DNA of 64,000 bases. Origin: a bacterium. GTDB lineage: Bacteria > Patescibacteriota > Saccharimonadia > Saccharimonadales > UBA4665. Below, in pieces: positions 1 to 12,440 of the stretch. The stretch is taken from contig JAJZKM010000001.1 in the NCBI GenBank assembly GCA_021804085.1, positions 1 to 64,000 on the forward strand. Reading direction: 5' to 3'. Every line of letters begins with the position of its first letter. Positions within the stretch are counted from its first letter, which is position 1. The translations under genes and the position numbers were made by a program. Below the pieces are notes generated by a model, which saw nothing but the letters and a program-made list of their open reading frames with translations, was not told the DNA's origin and did not search any database.

Positions 1-41
1 ATTGATGTATAGATCGTAGATGATCCGATGCGGTTAGACAT
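1..41 (-). CDS. N-terminal start of an unidentified protein truncated by the window edge (MSNRIGSSTIYTS...)
   Basis: Reverse strand has AAGGAGG (53-59), 11 nt, then ATG (39-41) and an open frame to the window edge. Product not identifiable. Confidence 0.5.
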   Translation of the reverse strand, partial: MSNRIGSSTIYTS

Positions 42-162
42 AATTGTCTTATCCTCCTTGTATTAAAGTTAGTTACATAACCTATTCTACAAGTCAGGAT
101 TGTCTACGATCTATTTGAGTACCGCCAGTCTTGTAAATTAAGGACTTCTTGGTACTGTTAAG

Positions 163-192
163 TATATAGGCGCGAATTAGGCATATTGACAA
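163..192 (-). promoter_or_regulatory. Putative sigma70-type promoter for the left-edge minus-strand gene
   Basis: Reverse strand TTGTCA (187-192), 18 nt spacer, TATATA (163-168). Confidence 0.45.
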
Positions 193-213
193 GCATTTGG
201 GTTTGTGTAATAG
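186..213 (+). promoter_or_regulatory. Putative sigma70-type promoter for ORF 223..1002
   Basis: TTGACA (186-191), 16 nt spacer, TAATAG (208-213), ATG at 223. Confidence 0.45.
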
Positions 214-222
214 TATTTTGTT

Positions 223-1002
223 ATGAATCCAGAGACTATAGGTTTAAATGAACTAATTTACGAAAAACCTGAACTAGACGAAGTCGAAAAAGCAATAAAA
301 GCTCATAAGAATATTTTGGACTTTATTGAATTAGTTCATAAAAACTATAGAGAAGAAACTGAGTTGTTTTACGATTTTGATGATTTATGGAAACAAGAAA
401 GAAAAATAGCATCGTTTATTATTAATAAATTGCAGGAAGAAAGTTCTTTAAATCAACCTAATAATTCAAAATCATATTCAGCCTCATACGGAAAAGCTAT
501 TATTGTAACTTATCTTAATTACATAGATTTTTTAAATTCGGACATTAGAACATCAAACGATATCAATACAGTCAAAAAAAGGGTATTATCGCTGGATCCA
601 GGTGTTCCGATAATTTATGATATCAATAAAAAACCAAAGCTTACAATTTTACAAAACGATCCTCTAATGACGCTTTCATTACAGGATAGCTCCAGCTCTG
701 TACTTGAATACGACACTGGTATTTCTTCGAAATTTGAGCTTAATTGTGGGATAGATCCTAATTCAGAAATCTTAATATATAGCGTTAGTGATTTATTGAA
801 TATCCGTGTAGGAAGTGAAGATATCAATTCATACTTACCTCAGCTCAAGTTCAAACAAGAAGGAATAGATGACATTGAAAGACTAGCAAAAGAATATAAA
901 AATTTGAAACAAAACTATACATTCTCTACGAATCCTAATGATCCAGTAATGGGGGAAATTAATTTCTCGAATTTAACTGGATGGAGTTCTGGCTCTTTTT
1001 GA
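223..1002 (+). CDS. Hypothetical protein, no recognised family
   Basis: 259 aa ORF with an upstream promoter-like sequence; 3' end overlaps the fusA 3' end by 30 bp. Confidence 0.65.
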   Translation: MNPETIGLNELIYEKPELDEVEKAIKAHKNILDFIELVHKNYREETELFYDFDDLWKQERKIASFIINKLQEESSLNQPNNSKSYSASYGKAIIVTYLNYIDFLNSDIRTSNDINTVKKRVLSLDPGVPIIYDINKKPKLTILQNDPLMTLSLQDSSSSVLEYDTGISSKFELNCGIDPNSEILIYSVSDLLNIRVGSEDINSYLPQLKFKQEGIDDIERLAKEYKNLKQNYTFSTNPNDPVMGEINFSNLTGWSSGSF

Positions 1003-3072
1003 AACAATAGCTTCAGTAACATTTGGTGGAACATCGGCGTAATGATCAAGTTCCATAGTTGAGCTAGCTCTACCCTGAGTCATAGATCTTAGGTTGGTAG
1101 TGTAGCCAAACATTTCACCTAAGGGAACATAGGCGGTAATTTCCTTGGTGCCACCAGCTAGATCTTCCATACTTTCAATTCGGCCACGTTTTGAATTTAG
1201 ATCCCCAATCACGTCGCCCATAAATGATTCCGGGCAAACTACAACAACTTTCATTATTGGTTCCATTAATACTGGATTGGCTTTTCTGACCCCTTCTTGA
1301 AGTGCCATTGAGCCAGCGATCGAAAAAGCCATTTCAGATGAGTCGACATCGTGATAACTACCATCATAAAGTTCAACTTTGACGTCTACTACGGGATATC
1401 CGGCGATTACTCCATTAGCCATTGCCTCTTCTATACCTTTTCGAGTCGCAGGAATATATTCGCTCGGTATTACTCCACCTTTTATTGAGTTAACAAACTC
1501 AAAACCTGATCCGCTTTCGGCTGGAGATAACCTAATCCATACGTCACCATATTGTCCTCGGCCGCCACTCTGTCTAATGAATTTACCTTGAACTTCTACT
1601 CCTGCTTTACGTATGCTCTCTCGATATGCTACTTGCGGTTGCCCAACGTTTGCCTCAACACTAAATTCTCGTTTCATTCTATCTACAATAATTTCAAGAT
1701 GAAGTTCACCCATACCAGATATTATTGTTTGTCCTGTCTCTTCATTAGAGTGAATTCTAAATGTAGGATCTTCTTCAGCTAGACGCTGAAGAGCTAAACT
1801 CATTTTTTCTTGGTCTGCTTTAGTTTTTGGCTCAATGGCAATTGATACTGGTGGATCAGGGAAGGTAATGCTTTCTAGTAAAATTGGATGATCAGGGTCA
1901 CACAGAGTATTTCCAGTCGTAGTGCCTTTCAAACCGACTATAGCTGCAATGTCCCCAGCCTGCACTAAGTCGATATCTTCTCTTTTATCTGCCTGCATTC
2001 TTACTATCCGACCAACTCTTTCTTTTTGGCCGGTTGAACTGTTAAGAATATAGCTACCTGCTGACAATTTACCTGAATAAACTCTAAAATAAGCCAGTTT
2101 TCCTACGAATGGATCGGTCGCTATCTTAAATGCTAGTGCTGAAAAAGGATCTTCATTATTAGATTTTCTCTCAATCTCTTCTCCAGTTTTCGGATGTTTA
2201 CCCCAAGCTGAACCACGTTCAAGTGGGCTTGGTAGCAAGTCGTTTATAAGATCAAGTACTTTTTCGACAACTACTCCACGACCGTCACCTCCAGTTACTG
2301 GAAAAAACTTTCCAGTCAATGTCGCGTTCCTAACAGCCAGTCGAATATCTTCTTCGGTCATTCCCTCTTCACCGTTATCTAGATACTTTTCCAGCATGTT
2401 TTCGTCCTCAGCTACAGCATTCTCGATCAGTAAAGATCGATAATGCTTGCATTCCTCAAGCATAGACTCAGGAATTTCGCCTTCTATAAGCTCATGATCA
2501 GTAAAATTTTTATATGTGTAGGATTTCATGCTAATCAAATCTACTACACCATTTATAGCTTGCTCAAAACCAATAGGTAAATGTACTGGAAAGGCGTGTC
2601 TGCTTAGTCGATTATGTATTGATTCAAGAGATTTATGAAAATCCCCACCAGTTTGATTAATTTTATTTATAAAGCATATTCTAGGCACATGGTACTTATC
2701 AGCCTGACGCCAAACAGTTTCACTTTGACTTTCAACTCCCATTTTTCCATCAAAAACAACAACAGCACCATCTAATACACGAAGACTTCGTTCAACCTCT
2801 ACTGTAAAATCTATATGTCCAGGAGTATCAATAATATTTATTTGATGGTCTTTCCAATAGCATGTCACGGCTGCTGATACGATTGTTATGCCTCGTTCTC
2901 GTTCTTGCGCCATCCAGTCGGTAGTTGTTTCACCTTCATGAACAGCTCCGATTTTGTGCTTTAAGCCAGTCCTATACAGAATTCCTTCGGTAGTAGTGGT
3001 TTTCCCTGCATCAATGTGAGCAATAATTCCAATATTACGCAATTTATTAATCTGATAGTTTTTAGCTGCCAT
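973..3072 (-). CDS. fusA: Translation elongation factor G
   Basis: GTPase motifs [31 protein letters not shown]; full length; downstream of rpsG. Confidence 0.98.
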   Translation of the reverse strand: MAAKNYQINKLRNIGIIAHIDAGKTTTTEGILYRTGLKHKIGAVHEGETTTDWMAQERERGITIVSAAVTCYWKDHQINIIDTPGHIDFTVEVERSLRVLDGAVVVFDGKMGVESQSETVWRQADKYHVPRICFINKINQTGGDFHKSLESIHNRLSRHAFPVHLPIGFEQAINGVVDLISMKSYTYKNFTDHELIEGEIPESMLEECKHYRSLLIENAVAEDENMLEKYLDNGEEGMTEEDIRLAVRNATLTGKFFPVTGGDGRGVVVEKVLDLINDLLPSPLERGSAWGKHPKTGEEIERKSNNEDPFSALAFKIATDPFVGKLAYFRVYSGKLSAGSYILNSSTGQKERVGRIVRMQADKREDIDLVQAGDIAAIVGLKGTTTGNTLCDPDHPILLESITFPDPPVSIAIEPKTKADQEKMSLALQRLAEEDPTFRIHSNEETGQTIISGMGELHLEIIVDRMKREFSVEANVGQPQVAYRESIRKAGVEVQGKFIRQSGGRGQYGDVWIRLSPAESGSGFEFVNSIKGGVIPSEYIPATRKGIEEAMANGVIAGYPVVDVKVELYDGSYHDVDSSEMAFSIAGSMALQEGVRKANPVLMEPIMKVVVVCPESFMGDVIGDLNSKRGRIESMEDLAGGTKEITAYVPLGEMFGYTTNLRSMTQGRASSTMELDHYADVPPNVTEAIVSKRARTPSS

Positions 3073-3134
3073 GTCCGTCCTTATGCTTTATTAGAGAGTC
3101 TCTGAATATCTTATATTATATCTTAGGTCTTTAA

Positions 3135-3614
3135 TTAATTTCTGGCAAAATGTGCAAAAGCACGGTTTGCTTCGGCCATTTTTTGAGTATCTTCACGTTT
3201 TTTCACGGCAGCACCTTGACCGTTATATGCATCTTGTAATTCAGCCGCCAGTCGATCAACCATACTCATTCCTTTTCGAGCCCGACAAGACTGAACTAGC
3301 CACATAGTTGTTAAGTGGTTTTGCCGTTGTCCTTTGACTTCAAAAGGTATTTGATAATTCGCTCCACCGACCCGACGTGATCTTGTCTCCACGTGAGGTT
3401 GAATATTTTTAAAAGCTTGTTCAAAAACTTCTAACGGGTTATCTACTTTTAATTTCTGGGCGGCTTTTTCCATTCCATCATATACGATTCGTTCAGCAAT
3501 CTGCTTCTTGCCGTCTTTCATTACCCTATTAATTAATCTTTGAACTTGTACGCTCCCGTACATTCTGTCGGGCTGTATTGGGCGAACTAGTGATTTGGTT
3601 TTTTTACGTGGCAT
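3135..3614 (-). CDS. rpsG: 30S ribosomal protein S7
   Basis: Conserved uS7 sequence (RRVGGANYQIPFEV); str-operon context. Confidence 0.98.
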   Translation of the reverse strand: MPRKKTKSLVRPIQPDRMYGSVQVQRLINRVMKDGKKQIAERIVYDGMEKAAQKLKVDNPLEVFEQAFKNIQPHVETRSRRVGGANYQIPFEVKGQRQNHLTTMWLVQSCRARKGMSMVDRLAAELQDAYNGQGAAVKKREDTQKMAEANRAFAHFARN

Positions 3615-3626
3615 CTCTAATTACTC

Positions 3627-4034
3627 CTAAGCTTTCTTGGCGCCATATTTACTGCGCCCTTGCTTACGATTATTAACTCCTTGTAAATCTAAGCTTCCCC
3701 GTACGATATGATATCGCACACCTGGAAGATCTTTTACTCGACCACCACGAACTAAGACAACTGCGTGCTCTTGAAGATTGTGACCTTCTCCTCCAATGTA
3801 AGCCCATACCTCATAACCATTAGTAAGTCTAACTCTGGCAACTTTTCTTAATGCCGAGTTAGGTTTTTTTGGAGTCTTCGTGGTAACCTTTACGCAAACC
3901 CCACGCTTAAAAGGTGCTGATTTCTCATAGTTAGTAGTGTTTAAACTATTAACCACTCTCTGCATGGCGGGTGATTTACTTTTTTGCATAACCCTCTTTC
4001 TGGGTTTGCGAACTAATTGGTTAATTGTTGGCAT
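3627..4034 (-). CDS. rpsL: 30S ribosomal protein S12
   Basis: Conserved uS12 sequence ([33 protein letters not shown]); AAAGGAGA upstream. Confidence 0.98.
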   Translation of the reverse strand: MPTINQLVRKPRKRVMQKSKSPAMQRVVNSLNTTNYEKSAPFKRGVCVKVTTKTPKKPNSALRKVARVRLTNGYEVWAYIGGEGHNLQEHAVVLVRGGRVKDLPGVRYHIVRGSLDLQGVNNRKQGRSKYGAKKA

Positions 4035-4229
4035 TGTATGGAAATATCTCCTTTAGTATTACTAAAACCGAGCTCTATTATTGTTTTGCTAATAAGCTAA
4101 GCCCATTAGTCAACTTTACTTAAGCCTAATTTACGGCCGATTGTAAAGTCCATTATTAATACGCTATTTACTTAACTAAGTTAAAAATTATCTAGCACCT
4201 AGTTTTGATAAATTCTAACAGAATAGCAT

Positions 4230-7200
4230 CTATTGTTCAAGCTTGCTTCCTATTAACTCCTCATTTTCTATATTATCGTTACCAATTTCGTCAATTATTT
4301 CAGACGAATCAATATATCCAGTTCCAACTGGAATCTTACGACCTAGAATTACGTTCTCTTTCAGCCCATAAAGTAGATCTATTTTTCCTGAAGTAGCGGC
4401 GTTAATTAATACTCTAGTAGTATCCTGGAACGAAGCTGCACTAAGGAACGAATCTGTAGACAATGATGCTTTGGTTATACCAAGAAGCAACTGCGTGTAT
4501 TGTGCTGGTTGCTTGTTGTTGGCTACTAATTTTTCATTAGCTTCAGTAACTGAAAGTTTGGATACAACATCTCCAGTTACAAATTCACTATCTGCCGAAT
4601 CTTCAATTTGAACTCTACTAAACATCTGATTAACGATAATTTCTAGATGTTTATCTGAAATATTTTGCCCCTGACCTACGAATATCTTCAAGATTTGGTT
4701 CATTATATAGCGTTGTGTCGCCTCAATACCCTGCAAACGCATTAGGTCTTGCAAATTAACTGATCCATTGGTAAGTCTTTGACCGGCAATAACTTTATCG
4801 CCATCGGCAACTAGTAATTGTTTAAAGCCTGGAATTTCATAACGCATTACACTTTGTTTGTTTGGCGTTATGATCAAACTTATGTCAGTAGTTGTTAATT
4901 TACCAGCTATTGGTGCTATGATCGGATCGCTACCATCCTCCCTTGAGGCAATTACATCACCTACTGAAATGTCACTACCACTTGCAATCTTGACCTGACG
5001 TTGATCAATTTTGTAGCTAAGTTTTTCTTTATCGTCGGCAGTGATTTGCACAATATAGTGATCACCTGCCTCCCAAGCGTTTACTGTTCCACTAATTTCT
5101 GACAAGTAGGCTACACCCTTTGGAGCTCGGGCTTCAAATAGCTCTTCAATTCGACTAAGACCTTGTGCAGAATCATCTGCGACTAACGCCCCGGAACGGT
5201 GTTTAGAGTTAAGGCTTAGCTGTGTGCCAGGCTCACCAATACTTTGCGCAGCAATGACTCCAATAGGATGATGATTGTTTACTAATTCTCCTGTAGCTGG
5301 GTCTATGCCGTAACTTCTGCGCGAAACTCCTCTGACGTTTGTGCAAGACAAAACACTCATGATTTTTATTCCATCAAGGGTAGTATCTTCTTCTATAGCA
5401 TGAGCAATCTCAGCAGTAATGAGTTCGCCACGCTTAACATGGTTACTTATATTTTCTGCCGCATAACGACCAGTCAACCTAGCTGCGTAGCTATTGCCAA
5501 TCTCCTCAGCATCCGAGCGTAGCATAGCAAAACCAGGATCGTTATCTTCATCATCAATAGTGAACACATCTTGAGAAACATCAACTAATCTTCTGGTAAG
5601 ATAACCTGCATCAGCTGTTTTTAATGCACCATCAATAACTGCCTTTCTAGCTCCTCGGGTTCCGGTAAAGTACTCAAGTGGATTTAGACCTGTAATATAG
5701 TTAGATTTTACGGGCAGTTCTATTGTTCTACCTGCAGCGTCCTGGAGGACTCCAAGCATACCGACAGAGTTCTTCATCTGCGTAATACTTCCTCTAGCAC
5801 CTGAAATTAACGCAATTGCCATTGATGAGTCTTTATTTACCATTTGCTGACTTAGTGCTTCTTGAATTTGATTTTCAATTTTTGTCCAGCTATCTACGGT
5901 CAACCGACTTCTTTCCTCATCAGTAATAAAACCTTGTTCGAACTGATCTGATATGGCCGCGGACTTTTGATCTCCGGCTTTAATCATTTCGTCCATGCCT
6001 TCAACCTTCTCGAAATCCCCCATTCCCATGCTGAGACCTGAGGCAGTTGCCGAAGAAAATCCAAGATCCTTTAATTCATCTGCAATGATAGCGGTTTTCT
6101 CTTGGCCATAACGTGCATATACCTCAGCCATAACGTTCTGCAAGCGCTTTTTAGTCATAGCTTCTTCTTGGAAAGGAAAATCTTCAGGAAATATTTCGTT
6201 GAATAGTAATCTTCCTGCGGTAGTGGTTCTAACTACACCACGGAACGGAACTCGAATAAAGTTTTGTAAAATTATTTTACCTTTATCTAGAGCTAAAATT
6301 ACTTCGTCAATGCTTGAGAATGGATATATTGTTTCATCGAGCCCTGGTCGATTATAGGTTAAATAGTAACATCCCAAGACTATATCTTGTTCAATGTGTA
6401 AAATTGGAGATCCGTCAGCAGGCTTAAGAAGGTTACGATTCGCTGCCATAATTGATTTAGCTTCAAACTGTGCTTCTTTACTTAAAGGAAGATGTACAGC
6501 CATCTGGTCTCCGTCAAAGTCCGCGTTGAACCCTCGACATACTAGTGGGTGTAGCTGAATTGCACGTCCCTCTATAAGTACAGGTTGAAATGCCTGAATA
6601 CTTAAACGGTGTAAGCTCGGAGCACGGTTTAATAACACATATTTTTCTTTAATTACCTCATCTAATGCATCCCATACGACAGTCTCGCTTAACTCTATTA
6701 GACGTGTTGCACTACGAATATTATGAGCATGTTCTTTAGCTATCAGCTCACCTATTACAAATGGCTTAAATAGCTCAAGAGCCATCATTTTAGGTAATCC
6801 GCATTGAAAAATCTTTAACTCTGGCCCAGCTACAATTACTGAACGTCCTGAGTAGTCAACTCTTTTTCCGAGTAGATTCTGACGAAATCTACCCTGTTTA
6901 CCTTTGAGCATATCACTTAATGACTTTAGTCGACGACGTTGCCCGGTAGCAGCTACTGCACGACCACTTCTGGCTGAAGAATTATCAATTAGAGCATCAA
7001 CAGCTTCCTGTAGCATACGTTGTTCGTTACGCCTAATTACTTCAGGTGCATTTAAATCAATAAGCTTTTTTAATCGATTATTTCGATTAATTACTCTTCT
7101 GTAAAGATCATTAAGATCACTAGTAGCAAATCTACCACCTGTCAATTGAACCATTGGTCTTAGGTCTGGAGGAATTACGGGCAAAACTGAAACACATAAA

Positions 7201-8078
7201 CTACTTGGTTTAATTCCTGCGCGATGCATGCTTTCAAGTAAACGCAAACGCTTCATTAGACGCTTTCGCCGTTGGCCTTTAGAACCTTCCGTTTCTATGT
7301 TTAATTTTTTTATGAGTTTTTCAAGATCAATTTCACTAAGTAAGTCCTTGAGAGCTGCGCCACCCATCCCTACTTTAATAATTGATCTCAGTTCATCAGG
7401 TAAAGCACGATACTCTGTTTCAGTAATTAAGTTAAGTTTAGTTAATGCACTCGCCTGACTACGATAAGTTTCAAAGTTTTTAGAAAGTTCTTCGGTTTCT
7501 TTAGTTTGCAATTCGGCTAGTGCTTTAACGTTTGCTTCAGGATTTTTAGCCTCTTCTTCATATCTTAGACGTATAGCTTCTTTGCCAGCGTTAAATTCTG
7601 CTTCCTTATCAACTAATATCTGATCTTTTTTTTCTGTATCTACGGAAATTATGACAAAGCTAGCAAAATAGGCAACTCTTTCAAGATTCTTGACGGTCAT
7701 TCCTAAAATTAACCCCATTGCGCTTGGTGTCCCATGAAGAAACCAAATATGTGCAACCGGGACAGCCAAATTAATATGACCCATTCTTTCGCGACGAACA
7801 ATACTTTTAGTTACAAGCTCACCATTCTTATCTACAGCTGCTTCTCGGCTTCTAACACCTTTGTATTTTGCATCGTGTGGATTAATGTCTTTAACTGGAC
7901 CAAAAATTCTTTCACAGAATAATCCATCGCGCTCTGGCTTCTGCGTACGATAATTGATGGTTTCAGGCTTTGTAACTTCACCATTACTCCAGTCAAGTAT
8001 ATCCGTTGAACTAGCTACAGCTAGTCTAACAGCGTCAAAATCTGAAATATCTGTACCGTAACTAAAATTCTGTCCCAT
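4230..8078 (-). CDS. rpoC: DNA-directed RNA polymerase subunit beta'
   Basis: [16 protein letters not shown] active-site motif; full length, follows rpoB. Confidence 0.98.
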   Translation of the reverse strand: MGQNFSYGTDISDFDAVRLAVASSTDILDWSNGEVTKPETINYRTQKPERDGLFCERIFGPVKDINPHDAKYKGVRSREAAVDKNGELVTKSIVRRERMGHINLAVPVAHIWFLHGTPSAMGLILGMTVKNLERVAYFASFVIISVDTEKKDQILVDKEAEFNAGKEAIRLRYEEEAKNPEANVKALAELQTKETEELSKNFETYRSQASALTKLNLITETEYRALPDELRSIIKVGMGGAALKDLLSEIDLEKLIKKLNIETEGSKGQRRKRLMKRLRLLESMHRAGIKPSSLCVSVLPVIPPDLRPMVQLTGGRFATSDLNDLYRRVINRNNRLKKLIDLNAPEVIRRNEQRMLQEAVDALIDNSSARSGRAVAATGQRRRLKSLSDMLKGKQGRFRQNLLGKRVDYSGRSVIVAGPELKIFQCGLPKMMALELFKPFVIGELIAKEHAHNIRSATRLIELSETVVWDALDEVIKEKYVLLNRAPSLHRLSIQAFQPVLIEGRAIQLHPLVCRGFNADFDGDQMAVHLPLSKEAQFEAKSIMAANRNLLKPADGSPILHIEQDIVLGCYYLTYNRPGLDETIYPFSSIDEVILALDKGKIILQNFIRVPFRGVVRTTTAGRLLFNEIFPEDFPFQEEAMTKKRLQNVMAEVYARYGQEKTAIIADELKDLGFSSATASGLSMGMGDFEKVEGMDEMIKAGDQKSAAISDQFEQGFITDEERSRLTVDSWTKIENQIQEALSQQMVNKDSSMAIALISGARGSITQMKNSVGMLGVLQDAAGRTIELPVKSNYITGLNPLEYFTGTRGARKAVIDGALKTADAGYLTRRLVDVSQDVFTIDDEDNDPGFAMLRSDAEEIGNSYAARLTGRYAAENISNHVKRGELITAEIAHAIEEDTTLDGIKIMSVLSCTNVRGVSRRSYGIDPATGELVNNHHPIGVIAAQSIGEPGTQLSLNSKHRSGALVADDSAQGLSRIEELFEARAPKGVAYLSEISGTVNAWEAGDHYIVQITADDKEKLSYKIDQRQVKIASGSDISVGDVIASREDGSDPIIAPIAGKLTTTDISLIITPNKQSVMRYEIPGFKQLLVADGDKVIAGQRLTNGSVNLQDLMRLQGIEATQRYIMNQILKIFVGQGQNISDKHLEIIVNQMFSRVQIEDSADSEFVTGDVVSKLSVTEANEKLVANNKQPAQYTQLLLGITKASLSTDSFLSAASFQDTTRVLINAATSGKIDLLYGLKENVILGRKIPVGTGYIDSSEIIDEIGNDNIENEELIGSKLEQ

Positions 8079-8080
8079 AA

Positions 8081-11000
8081 TTATGCTATCTCCTTATCTG
8101 TTTCCGTGACTGTATCAGCAGGAATTGAGTTTTCACCATCGCTGTCAAGTTCTATTACACTAAAGTCATCACCAATCGTTTCCTCGCTAAGATCCATATC
8201 GGATATGGATGGTTCTGGGACTTGAATATTGCTTTGGTGCTCTGCTTCCTCCTTGACTGTAGTTGACAAAATTGCTTCCGCGTCAACAATGCTGGATTCT
8301 TTTATTAGGTCAACTTTTAAGCACAGACCTTGTAGCTCTTTAACTAACACGTTGAAACTTTCTGGGACCTTAGGTCCAACAATTGGAATACGTTTAATGA
8401 TAGACTCATAGGCTTTAGATCTTCCGTATACATCGTCAGACTTTAGAGTTAACATTTCCTGAAGAGTGGTTGCTGCGCCATATGCTTCAAGTGCCCAGAC
8501 TTCCATTTCTCCAAAACGTTGTCCTCCGTTTTGTGCTTTTCCTCCTAGAGGTTGCTGGGTAACCATGGTGTAAGGGCCAGTTGATCTAGCATGTATTTTG
8601 TCTGCAACCATGTGATTCAGTTTAATGAAGTACATGACACCTACGGTGGTTCGTTCCTGGAAAGCTTCGCCGGTACGACCATCATAAAGTTGCTGTTTTC
8701 CGTCCTCCGGAAGTCCGACTTCTTTCAGGAGTTCACGAATTTTACTCTCAGATACCCCATTAAAGGAAGGGCTAGCTACATGAATCCCCAATGCTTTTGC
8801 CGCCATGCCTAGATGCGTTTCGAAAAGCTGACCGATATTCATTCTTGATGGAACACCTAATGGATTTAATACTATATCTACCGGCGTACCATCTTCCATG
8901 AAAGGCATATCTTCAACTGGCAAAATACTAGCAATAACGCCTTTGTTTCCGTGACGGCCACCCAATTTGTCTCCTACTGCAATTTTTCTCATTTGAGCAA
9001 CAAATATCTGAATTTGCATAGTAACTCCAGATTTCAATTCATGTCCATTCTCGCGACTAAATATTTTTACACCGACTACTTTTCCGTGTTTACCATTACT
9101 CATTCTTTTAGACGTATCACGTACTTCCTTGGCCTTTTCACCAAATATAGCTCTCAAAAGACGCTCTTCAGAACTTAATTCCTGTTCACCTTTTGGAGTA
9201 ATCTTTCCAACAAGAATATCTCCAGGATGAACTTCGGCGCCAATACGTACTATTCCATCATCGTCAAGATGACGAAGGGATTCTTCTGAAACGTTAGGAA
9301 TATCGCGTGTTACTATCTCTGGACCTAATTTAGTTTCACGCACTTCTGTCATGAAATCTATTATGTGTATAGAAGTTAAGGTGTCGTCCTCGACAAGTTT
9401 TCTAGAAATAATTATTGCATCCTCAAAGTTATATCCAGACCATGTCATGAAAGCTACGACCAAGTCTTTTCCAAGTGCTAGCTCACCACCTGCAACTGAC
9501 ATTCCCTCGGCCAAAACGTCACCCTTTTTAACCTTCTGACCTCCAGTAACTACAACCTTTTGATTTATTGATGTTCCTTCATTTGAACGACTAAAGTGTA
9601 ATGTTGGATAATCCTTTGTCGTATCTGCATATTTAATGGTAATTTTATCGGCAGTTGCATTGATAACCTCACCGTCGTTTTCAGCTAGAATCACCTGCCC
9701 TGTATTTAAGGCGGCAGTTCTTTCTAGTCCGGTACCTACAATTGGGGCAGCTGGTTGAATTAGCGGTACGGCTTGACGTTGCTGATTACTACCCATTAGT
9801 GATCTATAGACATAGTTTTTCTCAATGAAAGGTATTAATCCGGCGCTACTACCAATTATCTGATTTCGAGCAGCGTCCATAAAATTAACCTCGTCTGCGT
9901 CGACCTCACCAGAATTTAGATTACGCCTAGCGCTAACCCGATCGGTTACAAAGTAGCCATTTTCATCTAGATCGTTTCCGGCTCCGGCAATTACTGCAGC
10001 CTCTTCTTCGAACGCGTCTAGGTAAACCACATCATTAGTAACCTTCGCTTTGACAGGCCATGTTACCTGATTCTTAACCTTTGATAATTTTTCAGAATCT
10101 TCTTTGGTAATAGTCTTGCCAGCGGGGACTATAACATCTCCCTTTTCATTTAGGTAGTCAATTGCTGAAATATGTCCAACAATATCTTTAGGAGATGCGT
10201 GATTAATTACTTTTCGGTACGGAGTCTCGATAAACCCATATTCGTTCACGCGTGCATAGTTAGCGAGATTAAGAACTAACCCTACATTCGCTCCTTCAGG
10301 CGTTTCAACGGCACATATACGACCGTAGTGCGTAGCATGAGCATCACGAACTTCAAAACCGGCACGTTCTCGGCTTAATCCACCAGGCCCCATAGAACTT
10401 AGGCGGCGTTTATGAGCTAATTCACTTAGAGGATTAATTTGGTCCATGAACTGACTCAGTTGGCTTGATGCAAAAAATTCACGAACAGCAGCTACAACTG
10501 GTCTAGCATTGATTAGCTGAGTTGGCTGAACTGTTTCGATTTCACTCATGCTCATTCTATCTTTGGTATTACGTTCCATTCGGAGAAGTCCGATACGGAA
10601 TTGTCTTTGAACTAGCTCACCAACTAATTTAATACGACGATTGGCAAGACTATCGATATCGTCAGCGGGGTCTTGAGTGTTGTTGAGTCGTATAATTTCA
10701 GAAATTATGGCTTGAATATCTTCGAGACGTAGTATTCTATTTTCAATTGTGTTTGGAACATCTAGGTTTAATCGTTTATTTATGTTGTATCTACCAACCC
10801 TAGAGAAATCAAAACGTTTGAAGTTATAAAACATATTTTCAATAAGGCCTCGGGCGTTTTCTACGGTAGCTAAGTCTCCAGGCCTAAGGCGACGATAAAC
10901 TTCAATAAGAGCATCGTTTTGACCATGTGTAGGATCTTTGGCCAATGTTGATTCAATATAATTTATGCTACCAGTATCTACGTGAGCAAAAGCTTCTTTC

Positions 11001-11623
11001 ATTGAAGACTCAGTCATCCCCAAAGAACGTAGTAAAGTACTAACAGCCAATTTTCGCTTACGGTCAATTTTTACAAATAAAGCACCATTAGCTGATGTCT
11101 CAAACTCTAGCCAAGCACCTCTCCCGGGAATAATTTTTGCACCATATAAATTAGTAGTTCCGTGTTGTTCACTTGTGAAAAATACACCAGCAGACCGTAT
11201 TAATTGACTTACAACAACTCTTTCGGCCCCATTAATAATAAAAGTTCCCCTGCTTGTCATCCATGGATAATCACCGAGATAAGCTTCTTGTTCTTTTACT
11301 TCACCTGTAATTTTATTCGTTAAGACTACATTTGCTTTTAACGGCGCATCATAGCTAACATTATTTTCGCGCGCTTGTTGTTCGGTTAATTTTGGTTGAT
11401 CAAAATGGTAGTCTCTAAATGATAGAGATAATTTAGCACCTGTATAATCATCGATCGGACTAATTTCGGCTAGAAGTTCACCTAGTCCTTCTTCTACAAA
11501 CCAATTAAATGACTTGTTTTGGTGGTCAATTAGATTTGGCAATTCAATAGCCATATCCTTTTTACTGTAATAAACTCTTTCTGAATTATTATTTGTATTA
11601 CTAGTGGCACTAGAATTTGCCAT
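8081..11623 (-). CDS. rpoB: DNA-directed RNA polymerase subunit beta
   Basis: Conserved RpoB motifs (GDKLGGRHGNKGV; GGKAQNGGQRFGEMEVWALEAYGA). Confidence 0.98.
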   Translation of the reverse strand: MANSSATSNTNNNSERVYYSKKDMAIELPNLIDHQNKSFNWFVEEGLGELLAEISPIDDYTGAKLSLSFRDYHFDQPKLTEQQARENNVSYDAPLKANVVLTNKITGEVKEQEAYLGDYPWMTSRGTFIINGAERVVVSQLIRSAGVFFTSEQHGTTNLYGAKIIPGRGAWLEFETSANGALFVKIDRKRKLAVSTLLRSLGMTESSMKEAFAHVDTGSINYIESTLAKDPTHGQNDALIEVYRRLRPGDLATVENARGLIENMFYNFKRFDFSRVGRYNINKRLNLDVPNTIENRILRLEDIQAIISEIIRLNNTQDPADDIDSLANRRIKLVGELVQRQFRIGLLRMERNTKDRMSMSEIETVQPTQLINARPVVAAVREFFASSQLSQFMDQINPLSELAHKRRLSSMGPGGLSRERAGFEVRDAHATHYGRICAVETPEGANVGLVLNLANYARVNEYGFIETPYRKVINHASPKDIVGHISAIDYLNEKGDVIVPAGKTITKEDSEKLSKVKNQVTWPVKAKVTNDVVYLDAFEEEAAVIAGAGNDLDENGYFVTDRVSARRNLNSGEVDADEVNFMDAARNQIIGSSAGLIPFIEKNYVYRSLMGSNQQRQAVPLIQPAAPIVGTGLERTAALNTGQVILAENDGEVINATADKITIKYADTTKDYPTLHFSRSNEGTSINQKVVVTGGQKVKKGDVLAEGMSVAGGELALGKDLVVAFMTWSGYNFEDAIIISRKLVEDDTLTSIHIIDFMTEVRETKLGPEIVTRDIPNVSEESLRHLDDDGIVRIGAEVHPGDILVGKITPKGEQELSSEERLLRAIFGEKAKEVRDTSKRMSNGKHGKVVGVKIFSRENGHELKSGVTMQIQIFVAQMRKIAVGDKLGGRHGNKGVIASILPVEDMPFMEDGTPVDIVLNPLGVPSRMNIGQLFETHLGMAAKALGIHVASPSFNGVSESKIRELLKEVGLPEDGKQQLYDGRTGEAFQERTTVGVMYFIKLNHMVADKIHARSTGPYTMVTQQPLGGKAQNGGQRFGEMEVWALEAYGAATTLQEMLTLKSDDVYGRSKAYESIIKRIPIVGPKVPESFNVLVKELQGLCLKVDLIKESSIVDAEAILSTTVKEEAEHQSNIQVPEPSISDMDLSEETIGDDFSVIELDSDGENSIPADTVTETDKEIA

Positions 11624-11810
11624 ACGCTATTAGCTGGCCCCCTTATTGATTAGCATTCGCTAACTTTATTAATTATTTTGCAAAATTATTATTTGTTTAA
11701 TAAGCGAAGCTACCTAATTCAGGTGGAATATTTCGTATAAGAATTTTAGCTACGATTCCCCATCATACACTACTTCTTAAATCTAGTCTGTCAGATAAGC
11801 ACTGTATGTG

Positions 11811-12434
11811 TCAAGTACTTAATGTTTTTTTACCTGGATCTAGGACATAATCAACAAGGCCGTATTTTTTAGCATCCTCTGCACTTAACCATTTATCTCG
11901 TTCCATATCTTCATGAATTTTACTAACAGGTTGACCAGTATTTTTTGCCATAATCTGTTCTAGCAATTTTTTTAGTCTTAATCCTTCTCTTAATGAAATT
12001 TCTTGGTCTGTTATTTTTCCCTGAGTACCGCTAGAAGGTTGGTGAATCATAACAGTTGCATTAGGCAGTAGATATCTTTTTCCCTTAGTACCACTGCTCA
12101 GAATAAATGCTGCTGCTGAAGCTTGAACTCCTATTCCAACAGTCTGGACGTCATTTGTGACATATTCTATGGTGTCATAAATCGCTAATGCATCATATGC
12201 TGAACCACCAGGGCTGTTAATGTACAGGAAAATATCTTTTTGTGGGTCGCTTGCCTGCAAAAAAAGTAGTTGAGCTACAACAATATTTGCGCTTGCCTCA
12301 GATATATCACTACCTAAGAATATAATTCTTTCTTTTAGCAGTCTAGAATAAATATCATAAGCCCGTTCGTAGCGTCCCTCCTGTTCAATTACAGTAGGAA
12401 TTAAAATTTGCTGACTTACTTTATTTAAATCCAT
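11811..12434 (-). CDS. clpP: ATP-dependent Clp protease proteolytic subunit
   Basis: ClpP motifs: [17 protein letters not shown] (Ser region), MIHQPSSG (His region). Confidence 0.96.
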   Translation of the reverse strand: MDLNKVSQQILIPTVIEQEGRYERAYDIYSRLLKERIIFLGSDISEASANIVVAQLLFLQASDPQKDIFLYINSPGGSAYDALAIYDTIEYVTNDVQTVGIGVQASAAAFILSSGTKGKRYLLPNATVMIHQPSSGTQGKITDQEISLREGLRLKKLLEQIMAKNTGQPVSKIHEDMERDKWLSAEDAKKYGLVDYVLDPGKKTLST

Positions 12435-12440
12435 AAATAA

